Below, piece after piece: positions 1 through 5,069 of a stretch of 5,069 bases of DNA. The notes below the pieces were generated by a model, which saw only the letters and a list, made by a program, of their open reading frames with translations, was not told where the DNA came from and made no database searches. Made by a program: the position numbers and the translations under genes. The stretch spans positions 1 through 5,069 of the forward strand of contig JADFYS010000173.1 in the NCBI GenBank assembly GCA_015232955.1, in the 5' to 3' direction. How positions within the stretch are numbered: the first letter of the stretch is position 1; each line of letters opens with the position of its first letter. This DNA is from Gammaproteobacteria bacterium. Lineage in GTDB: Bacteria > Pseudomonadota > Gammaproteobacteria > Thiohalomonadales > Thiohalomonadaceae.

Positions 1-1874
1 TATGCCTGAACTTCAGCTTGCATCGTTATCAGAGGCGCACTATCAAGGTAACGATGCAAGCTGTCAGGTGTGAGGTATTTACGGGCTTCATCATACAGCC
101 AACGGTCCTCGGTAGACTTAGCTTTTTGCTGGAGGAAATGGAGATTACAGCGGCCATTGTCGCTGAGAAGGTCGGGTGGCCATTGATCTGCTTTCTTCAG
201 CCGTGACAATACCTCCGTTATCTTCCCAGCACCCTCCCTCAGTTGTTGGTCCAATTCCTGGTTCAGTATCTTCAATGCCTGGGCCTCAAAATTATGCTTG
301 AGGGCGACTAGCCACTCATCACTGCTGTGATGTTGCAGCAAACGCGTTGCTGCGTCAAAAATACGCCGTTCATTTATTAAATCATTATAGAGACGCTCAA
401 AAGTTATTCGGCCCACATATCTCGCAGCGATGGTAATGTACTTTCCGTTTGGATAATCTTCGGTATATTTTTGGCAATTTTGTTTTTTTTCATTCGGCTT
501 CGATGTATCTTTGCATCTCGACCAAGCTAATTCTTCACCTGTATTCCGAAGTTCTCGCAACTGCATTTCGGCTTCATCGCCAGGCAGTAGAATAAATTTA
601 CTCAGGCTGTGTCGAAGAGGAATTGACTCAGTATACCCTTCCAACCAGTCCTCTGCACTTTTGAGATCCTTTGATGATGCCCCAGGGTTATTCCATGTGT
701 TTTCATTATGGGTATATCTCATCCCATCGTACCCGAGCTCAATTGCGAGGATTCCAGAAAGAAGCAATGAGACAAAGGCAATGTATCGTGATCTAAGCGT
801 ACTTTTGGCTCTATCGTTAAAGCATTGTGCTCGTGCGTGATTTGGATCTGCAGCGGGGAAACGGGATGCTAGGTTCGCAGCCCGATAAACCAAACGATGC
901 AATGGGAATGGCCATGGTAACCACCGGTCCTTCCACACTGTATCGATAAAGGTGATGTTACCTTCTATCTCAGCCAGATCGATCTGGTCGCAGCGTTCGG
1001 CGGCCCAGACCAACGGGTCTTCGAGACCGAATGAACGCAAAGGCTTGAAGCTCTCCGGCGGACCATCAGCAAGGTGCCCGTCACCCAAGTCAATCTTACT
1101 GCACTCTCCGAGTGCACTGACCGGGAAGGCGGCGAAATTTGCCGTATCGGAGACCGCACTCTGAAGGGCCGTGTAGAGGGTCTTGTGTGGCGGGGGTGGT
1201 TCTTGCTCAAGAAAGTCGGCCAATTCCTTGTGCTCGTTTTCTGGTGTTTGGTATTCAAGCATGCTGCGCCGATCCCATTTATCGAACAACAACACCACTG
1301 GCAGTTGTAGTGCGGAGTCACCCTTCTCGCCCTTCAGCAGCATAAAAGTCTCACGGATGGCAGTCAGGTTCTCATCCAATGCGATGTAGTCTTGCTCTGG
1401 CCATGGAGCCGGGGCCATTACCAGCAGGGCGTCCATGCCCCTAAGTTTGGAACGCAGTCCTCTGGCATTTTCGTTGGCAGCCTGGCTCGAATGAACCAGC
1501 TCTCCGGCATAGTCGAGAAACTCCAACCGATACGATCGACTACCAGTGCATAACTCGAACTCGAACAACATGTCTGCATGGTCAGGCGGATTGGGAGGCG
1601 GCATCTCCTCGTTTTCCAGGGCCTCTATAACGCGGTCCAGCCAATCTTTACCCTCTTGCAAGGCGGCAATGCGATCTTGAGCTGGTTTCGTGGCATTTCT
1701 GGCGTCTTCGTTGTGGGTTTTCCCCAGTGGAACCCGAGTGCAACTGAAGCTGGGGTGATAGCTGATTCGGTTCATGGCAAGAGCAGCGAGAAACACGGTC
1801 TTGCCCGATCCGGTGGCACCAAAGAGGGCGAATTTATATACCTTGGGTAACTGTGCTTGACTGTTGCTGGTCAT
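1..1874 (-). CDS. Membrane-anchored P-loop GTPase (TRAFAC-like), 3' end beyond window
   Basis: This reading frame stays open for 624 codons and leaves the window at its left edge; the last two bases visible are TA, so a stop or a Tyr codon could come next. The ATG at 1874 is preceded directly by an in-frame TAG, so no upstream ATG is possible; AGGA lies 10 nt before it. GTPase motifs appear in the right order: G1/Walker A GATGSGKT at residues 19-26, G3 DYAGE at 121-125 after a hydrophobic strand, a G4-like FDKWD at 197-201 after the strand VVLL, and G5 SAL at 253-255. A hydrophobic segment (about 364-380) follows a basic stretch, predicting a cytosolic GTPase domain and an extracytoplasmic C-terminal part of at least 240 residues, mostly helical, with Cys at 454, 467 and 576. 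The first G4 residue is Asp instead of the usual Asn/Thr. The motif set recalls the GTPases of bacterial conflict systems and SRPRB-like GTPases, but the exact family is not established. It is the third gene of the apparent operon. GTPase-fold call is strong; cellular role is unknown. Confidence 0.88.
   Translation of the reverse strand, partial: MTSNSQAQLPKVYKFALFGATGSGKTVFLAALAMNRISYHPSFSCTRVPLGKTHNEDARNATKPAQDRIAALQEGKDWLDRVIEALENEEMPPPNPPDHADMLFEFELCTGSRSYRLEFLDYAGELVHSSQAANENARGLRSKLRGMDALLVMAPAPWPEQDYIALDENLTAIRETFMLLKGEKGDSALQLPVVLLFDKWDRRSMLEYQTPENEHKELADFLEQEPPPPHKTLYTALQSAVSDTANFAAFPVSALGECSKIDLGDGHLADGPPESFKPLRSFGLEDPLVWAAERCDQIDLAEIEGNITFIDTVWKDRWLPWPFPLHRLVYRAANLASRFPAADPNHARAQCFNDRAKSTLRSRYIAFVSLLLSGILAIELGYDGMRYTHNENTWNNPGASSKDLKSAEDWLEGYTESIPLRHSLSKFILLPGDEAEMQLRELRNTGEELAWSRCKDTSKPNEKKQNCQKYTEDYPNGKYITIAARYVGRITFERLYNDLINERRIFDAATRLLQHHSSDEWLVALKHNFEAQALKILNQELDQQLREGAGKITEVLSRLKKADQWPPDLLSDNGRCNLHFLQQKAKSTEDRWLYDEARKYLTPDSLHRYLDSAPLITMQAEVQA
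14..63. repeat. Perfect 15-bp inverted repeat inside the GTPase gene
   Basis: Bases 14-28 (CAGCTTGCATCGTTA) are the exact reverse complement of bases 49-63, with a 20-base spacer; one further C-G pair (30/47) is possible across a single non-Watson-Crick position. The element lies within the coding frame near the left edge, and its arms encode different residues (SLHRY and ITMQA with neighbours). No T-run follows on either strand, so it does not look like an intrinsic terminator. It would form a stable hairpin in mRNA or single-stranded DNA. Its purpose is unknown. Confidence 0.75.
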
Positions 1875-1884
1875 CTACGAATGT

Positions 1885-1888
1885 TCCT
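1885..1888 (-). promoter_or_regulatory. Ribosome binding site of the GTPase gene
   Basis: AGGA lies ten bases before the ATG at 1874 on the minus strand, slightly farther than ideal. No other purine-rich core is closer. The start itself is fixed as the most upstream ATG by the adjoining in-frame TAG. Confidence 0.45.
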
Positions 1889-1936
1889 GGTTTGATCGTG
1901 ATTGTTTATTGAGTCTGTGCCGACGGGACAGGTGCG

Positions 1937-2881
1937 TCATCTTTCCCTGGGTTCTCTGTTTAGCCAGCGGATTGGCGCCATGACGAAATACCGTACCCGA
2001 CGGAATAGAAGCAGTGCCCCAAACAGGAGTAGTATCAATGCAATTACGCCAGTCACTCCCTGACGCTTTAGAGCTTCGGTAACCTTGCTGCTGAAGTTTT
2101 CCAAAGCGGTGCCACCACCTTCGATCACTCCGCCAAGAATGCTGCCAGCGACCTCGCCAGCCAGTTCCGTGATGGTTTCAATACCGCTCTGTACCAAGTT
2201 ACCGGCGGTATCCTGGAAGTGATCAGGAGCGATGACCCACCATGTCAGAAGACCACTGCTTGCCCATACTTTCCAATTCGGTTTGATGTACTGATGAAAA
2301 AACCGGATTGAACCCTTGCCGTAGTGAGTCAATGCCGTAGAAAATTCGGCTAGGTCTACCGCTCTTTTTCCTCTGGGCACGGCGATGGAGCCAGCGTCCA
2401 AAGCATATTGGAAGCGCAGAGCGCTTTTGACCATATCGTCCCCATAGAGGCCAGAAGAGACAATCAAATTAGTACCTCCCTCGCGGATCAACCTCCCACG
2501 CAGAGCAATGTCTGGCACGGACTTCGCAATCTGGTCACTGCCTCTCACCAGGACCAGAGCAGTGCTCTTGTCAATTTCGTCGAGTTGGTCCAGCCGTTTT
2601 AGTAAGTTAGGATCAGCACCGTCCAGCCCTTTCTCCAGCTGTCGCATCAACTCGATGCCATGCGGGGGACGGAGATCGTCCATTTTGTTCATCCTTGCCT
2701 TGCGAATTCGCTCGGCTGCATCGTCCAGATTCCGCAGCGGAATATCTTCAGCCAGTTTACCGCTTTGACGGATCAGGGCGGTCCACAGATCCGGCTTCAT
2801 GGCATGGGCAATTTGAGGTACCACAGATAGGCCAGCGCAGAGTATCAACAGCCCCAATGACATAACAGAACTATACCGCAT
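1937..2881 (-). CDS. Secreted, C-terminally anchored periplasmic protein of unknown function (314 aa)
   Basis: I do not recognise a family. An in-frame ATG exists at 2959, but it would overlap the end of the upstream gene and put 26 non-hydrophobic residues before a clear signal peptide. The ATG at 2881 is preferred: it has a very strong purine-rich ribosome site and directly starts a signal sequence (MRYSS, hydrophobic core at about 6-21, AHA cleavage motif at 25-27). The mature part begins with charged, probably helical sequence with Leu/Arg/Asp-rich stretches. A Trp-rich hydrophobic patch sits at about 205-219 and a glycine-rich stretch at 241-263. A membrane segment at 278-293 is followed by a 21-residue tail with seven Arg. 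The positive-inside rule predicts a periplasmic body with a short cytosolic tail. It lies 23 nt after the 600-residue gene and 62 nt before the GTPase gene, which suggests a shared envelope complex. The coding call and topology are well supported; the function is not. Confidence 0.87.
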   Translation of the reverse strand: MRYSSVMSLGLLILCAGLSVVPQIAHAMKPDLWTALIRQSGKLAEDIPLRNLDDAAERIRKARMNKMDDLRPPHGIELMRQLEKGLDGADPNLLKRLDQLDEIDKSTALVLVRGSDQIAKSVPDIALRGRLIREGGTNLIVSSGLYGDDMVKSALRFQYALDAGSIAVPRGKRAVDLAEFSTALTHYGKGSIRFFHQYIKPNWKVWASSGLLTWWVIAPDHFQDTAGNLVQSGIETITELAGEVAGSILGGVIEGGGTALENFSSKVTEALKRQGVTGVIALILLLFGALLLFRRVRYFVMAPIRWLNREPRER

Positions 2882-2893
2882 ACCCCCTCCCCC
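2882..2893 (-). promoter_or_regulatory. Strong ribosome binding site that decides the start of the 314-aa gene
   Basis: Read on the minus strand, GGGGGAGGGGGT runs right up to the ATG at 2881. It contains a GGAGG core four bases from the start. It falls in the 23-nt gap after the stop of the 600-aa gene. Together with the signal peptide that begins at this ATG, it is the main reason for rejecting the upstream in-frame ATG at 2959. Confidence 0.75.
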
Positions 2894-2904
2894 TAATGAA
2901 ACAT

Positions 2905-4707
2905 TCACATTACACCAGCAGCTTGCGCTAACCACAGGCTGGAGGCGTGCTTTGACCAAGCATCTACGGCAGAATCGGCGGCAGCATTCTCAGCAGTTTC
3001 GCGAAGGAATACACCGAGGACACCTTGATTGGGTAGAACCACGATTCTTCGATCTCGCCGCATGAATACTCGCGCTTCAAGACCTGAGAGTTTTTTGAAA
3101 CTTTCACGACCAACGCCTGTTTTCCTGAAGGTCCACTGCACCGGTTTAGTGACGTCAATGTTGACCAGTTCCGTGGATCCAGCAATACCGAATGGTTTCA
3201 TGATCGATTGGAGTTGGGTCTTGTTTCTGGCATAAACTTCGGATCGTTGTAAAAGGAGTCTGTCAAGCTGCTTTAAACCTTTGGGTCCTAGTTTCGCACC
3301 TGCTTTCCTCTTTAGCGATTTCCCTATCGCTTTTGTCGTACTTTCTTGCACCAAGGTTTTCGCGCCTGTACCTGCCAGAGTAACGATTGTTACCGCATCT
3401 AAGGTAGCGAAAACAATATCAGTTGTCTCAATTGGGCGTCCCTGAATGATTTTTTTCCCTAGGTAATAGGTTGAGTAGAATGGTATCCAAGTCTGTAAAC
3501 CATCAGGATAAGCGGCCAACTGTTCTCTAAGAGCGGGGGGTGTGAGAGTGACATAGCTGGTAAGCAAGCTATCGAGACTAGGGCAGTGATTCAGTGAGGC
3601 AGGGCACTTCTTTTCGAGTTCTGCGAGCATTCGACTTCTCAGGTCTGGGGTGATGTCCCTCCGTGCCATGGCCTGCCGAAGCAGGGGTTCTCCCTGGTAT
3701 CGAATCAATGGGCTGACGATAGCATCATTGCCTTCCAGTAGCGCCTCTTGGAAAATCGGATGTAACTCTATAGGGGCAGGTTCTTGGCTACCTACCATCA
3801 GTTCTACCGCCAGTAGTCCGGCGCGGTCGAGTAACTCTTCGCCTTTATCCAACAGCAGGAGATCCCAAACACCGCGCTCGCCACCAATAAATTCAAAGGC
3901 AGTATCACACTCACCCTTAGTTTTGTTTTCACAGTCAGTCACGCGGATGAAAGCAGGCCATGCACGGCTGCGAAAGCCTTGGCGAAACGCATCGTCCTTG
4001 CGCATGCGATCACGAATCCAGTTGCCCTCGGCAGCTATAAAAGCGATCAATTCTGGCAGGCGCTCTTCAGAGTTCTGTGAAACGAGTGCTTGGCCGACAA
4101 CTTCTTCAAGCCAGAGTGCATACTCCTCAGCACCGGAGCTCATATGGTCGAACATGAAATAGGCATAGGGCGCGGGTATCCCTTGTTGGCCTAGTTCGCA
4201 GATTTTTCTGCCATGACGCATAAGGGTATCAGTGAGAGTAGACTGTTCGGTGGGTTCACTGATGATCTGAAAAGCGCTGGCGATGATTCCATAGCAGGCT
4301 TCGTGTATTTCCATCTTATTGAACATGTTGTCCATTTTGCGCGACTGGCCTACATTGGCGAACAGCGTTGCCAATTCGGGATGGGCGCGTAGAGTAAGCA
4401 TCATCGCAGGGTAGTTGCCTAGTTGATCTAGCCTTGATAGGGCTCGTTCAAAGCCGCTTGGGTGTTCTTCCAGGAGGATATCGAAGGCATCGCGATTGAG
4501 ATCTGCAATCTTACGCGCAGCTATTTTGTCCCACCCCGCATTCTCAAGCCTAGATACGATCTCGTCTACCAATATAGGCTCCATGGGATAGTGGGTGGCT
4601 TTCCTTGTAGAAATGGCCATGGCTAGCAGAATCAGGCACATAGTAACGACAACAAGTATAATCTTGTTGCGATGATCTAAAAGGAACAATCTAGTTCTGG
4701 ATGTCAT
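2905..4707 (-). CDS. N-terminally anchored, large extracytoplasmic helical protein of unknown function (600 aa)
   Basis: This is a long intact frame with no recognisable enzyme motif. The start at 4707 is preceded directly by an in-frame TAG and has GGGGA 7 nt upstream. Choosing the later Met42 would delete the membrane anchor. Residues 1-15 are basic, 16-32 form one hydrophobic helix without a clear cleavage site, and the remaining roughly 565 residues should lie in the periplasm (signal-anchor, N-in). The body looks mainly alpha-helical, with many short amphipathic Leu/Ala/Glu/Arg stretches of the kind seen in helical-repeat scaffolds. Six Cys lie outside the anchor (138, 170, 259, 267, 368, 375), two pairs closely spaced, which suggests disulfides in an oxidising compartment. 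A moderately hydrophobic stretch at 430-448 is followed by a Lys/Arg-rich segment (459-480). The C-terminal 50 residues hold a basic and hydrophobic strand-like patch, then an Ala-rich helix. It is the first gene of the probable operon, so it may be a scaffold or sensor for the two downstream products; that is inference. Confidence 0.87.
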   Translation of the reverse strand: MTSRTRLFLLDHRNKIILVVVTMCLILLAMAISTRKATHYPMEPILVDEIVSRLENAGWDKIAARKIADLNRDAFDILLEEHPSGFERALSRLDQLGNYPAMMLTLRAHPELATLFANVGQSRKMDNMFNKMEIHEACYGIIASAFQIISEPTEQSTLTDTLMRHGRKICELGQQGIPAPYAYFMFDHMSSGAEEYALWLEEVVGQALVSQNSEERLPELIAFIAAEGNWIRDRMRKDDAFRQGFRSRAWPAFIRVTDCENKTKGECDTAFEFIGGERGVWDLLLLDKGEELLDRAGLLAVELMVGSQEPAPIELHPIFQEALLEGNDAIVSPLIRYQGEPLLRQAMARRDITPDLRSRMLAELEKKCPASLNHCPSLDSLLTSYVTLTPPALREQLAAYPDGLQTWIPFYSTYYLGKKIIQGRPIETTDIVFATLDAVTIVTLAGTGAKTLVQESTTKAIGKSLKRKAGAKLGPKGLKQLDRLLLQRSEVYARNKTQLQSIMKPFGIAGSTELVNIDVTKPVQWTFRKTGVGRESFKKLSGLEARVFMRRDRRIVVLPNQGVLGVFLRETAENAAADSAVDAWSKHASSLWLAQAAGVM

Positions 4708-4808
4708 CTAAGAATCCCCATCAACCAGAGGTAACCTGTTCTATCTGAAATCGCTTGATTATTCATCGAGCTCACTGCTTGAGACTTTTCTCCCCAACCC
4801 TTAAGCAT
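4704..4808 (-). CDS. Possible small ORF or leader peptide overlapping the 600-aa gene start
   Basis: An ATG at 4808 opens a 34-codon frame whose TGA overlaps the ATG of the 600-aa gene as ATGA. That arrangement is typical of translational coupling. An internal ATG at 4766 would give 20 residues. The peptide begins MLKGWGEKSQ and ends LWLMGILR, with a short hydrophobic end. No good Shine-Dalgarno site precedes the 4808 start, and only a weak GTGAG precedes the 4766 start. A frame this short can arise by chance, so I treat it as a candidate leader peptide only. Confidence 0.22.
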   Translation of the reverse strand: MLKGWGEKSQAVSSMNNQAISDRTGYLWLMGILR

Positions 4809-4973
4809 TTGATAAGTTAACAATATAAATATTATTTCCTAGTTCAGATTGCATTTCTTATTCTATATATCATTGCACTATCAAACACTTAATTGATTGA
4901 TTGAACAGATTTGCTTTGCCCCATCAACAATGTGCGCTGTTCAAGAGCAAAAATATGCAACACCACATTAACT
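4709..4973 (-). promoter_or_regulatory. AT-rich leader, probable promoter region of the three-gene operon
   Basis: Apart from the small-ORF candidate, this stretch lacks a plausible gene and is clearly richer in A+T than the coding part, so it is the natural place for the operon promoter. Read on the minus strand it contains a -35-like TTGATA (4884-4879) and -10-like TAGAAT (4865-4860) and TATATT (4827-4822) hexamers. No pair of these has both good matches and 16-18-base spacing, so I do not assign an exact promoter. A tandem ATTG repeat lies at about 4892-4904, and two copies of TGCAAT lie at about 4849-4876. Either could be chance in AT-rich DNA. Confidence 0.35.
4715..4719 (-). promoter_or_regulatory. 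Ribosome binding site of the 600-aa gene
   Basis: GGGGA lies seven bases before the ATG at 4707 on the minus strand. It is a moderate Shine-Dalgarno match at a normal distance. It supports keeping the N-terminal membrane anchor within the protein. Confidence 0.5.
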
Positions 4974-5018
4974 ACGGTTAAATCCAACCACTTCATCATT
5001 TAGCTTGGATGTAACCGT
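4974..5018. repeat. Long imperfect inverted repeat upstream of the operon
   Basis: CGGTTAAATCCAA (4975-4987) and TTGGATGTAACCG (5005-5017) are reverse complements at 12 of 13 positions, with a 17-base spacer. One more A-T pair extends the outer end (4974/5018). It lies between the AT-rich leader and the GC-rich palindromic repeat, about 270 bases upstream of the first gene. On the plus strand a T-run (5033-5038) follows 14 bases past the stem, too far for a standard terminator. It could be an operator for a dimeric regulator, a transcript hairpin, or part of a mobile or repetitive element. Confidence 0.6.
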
Positions 5019-5040
5019 TCAGACCCCCCTGCTTTTTTAA

Positions 5041-5069
5041 CCCTCACCCCTACCCTCTCCCGCTGGGAG
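5041..5069. repeat. Truncated GC-rich palindromic intergenic repeat (REP-like)
   Basis: The sequence CCCTCACCCCTACCCTCTCC followed by CGCTGGGAG matches the type of C-rich/G-rich palindromic repeat scattered between genes of many Gammaproteobacteria; that match is from memory, not a search. CTCCC (5057-5061) and GGGAG (5065-5069) already form a five-base stem around GCT, and the window ends there. If the palindrome is complete, AGGG and further G-rich sequence should follow. It may serve as a terminator or boundary for a gene lying to the right. Confidence 0.55.

Noticed and set aside
483..490. A8 run in the GTPase mRNA forming a slippery A AAA AAA heptamer
   Set aside because: A -1 shift would meet a stop within about 30 codons, and I see no clear stimulatory hairpin just downstream. 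The zero frame continues intact for another 158 codons, so programmed frameshifting is not supported.
511..840. 109-codon open frame on the plus strand
   Set aside because: It is antisense to the GTPase gene, which has clear motifs and an unbroken 624-codon frame. It shows no protein features of its own.
965..1321. 118-codon open frame on the minus strand
   Set aside because: It overlaps the GTPase gene in another frame, and the low-complexity Arg/Ser/Thr-rich product has no recognisable feature.
1578..1850. 90-codon open frame on the plus strand
   Set aside because: It is antisense to the Walker A region of the GTPase gene, so it is explained as a shadow.
1915..1931. Weak hairpin (six of seven pairs) between the 314-aa and GTPase genes
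   Set aside because: The stem is short with a mismatch and no T-run follows it on the minus strand. It does not argue against co-transcription.
2882..2959. Longer start of the 314-aa gene at the ATG at 2959
   Set aside because: It would overlap the last 55 bases of the upstream gene and put 26 residues ahead of a complete signal peptide. The ATG at 2881 has a far better ribosome site.
3650..4162. 170-codon open frame on the plus strand
   Set aside because: It lies wholly antisense to the 600-aa gene. Its Ser/Arg-rich composition is typical of a reverse-frame shadow, with no domain or signal.
4820..4890. Specific sigma-70 promoter for the operon
   Set aside because: Hexamers resembling -35 and -10 boxes occur, but no pair combines good matches with acceptable spacing, so only a general promoter region is annotated.
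1..5069. CRISPR array, tRNA, rRNA, transposase or phage genes
   Set aside because: I saw no regularly spaced direct repeats, no tRNA cloverleaf, no rRNA-like stretch and no transposase or integrase motifs in any frame.

Overview
The window looks bacterial and probably proteobacterial. It has compact same-strand genes, Shine-Dalgarno sites, inner-membrane and periplasmic targeting signals, moderate (roughly 50 %) GC in the genes, and the edge of a GC-rich palindromic intergenic repeat of a kind common in Gammaproteobacteria. The species cannot be told from the sequence.

Layout: essentially everything reads on the minus strand, right to left. From 5069 to about 5041 is the truncated edge of a GC-rich palindromic repeat. 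From 5040 to 4708 is an AT-rich, largely non-coding leader. It holds a long imperfect inverted repeat (4974-5018) and a possible 34-codon small ORF whose stop overlaps the next start by ATGA. Three genes follow in apparent operon order. The first (4707-2905) is a 600-residue protein with an N-terminal membrane anchor and a large, mostly helical extracytoplasmic part. The second (2881-1937, start corrected downstream) is a 314-residue protein with a cleavable signal peptide and a C-terminal membrane anchor. The third (1874 to beyond position 1) is a P-loop GTPase with one central membrane segment and at least 240 residues after it. It is open at the left edge: 624 codons are visible with no stop.

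How they may work together: the spacers are 23 and 62 nt, with no convincing terminator between genes, so co-transcription is likely. All three products are predicted inner-membrane proteins with substantial periplasmic parts, and only the GTPase has a large cytosolic domain. The simplest model is a trans-envelope complex in which cytosolic nucleotide binding or hydrolysis is coupled to the two periplasmic partners. The GTPase motifs and membrane signals are read directly from the sequence. The complex and its role (envelope maintenance, stress response, defence or transport) are inference. I do not recognise the 600- and 314-residue proteins as members of any named family.
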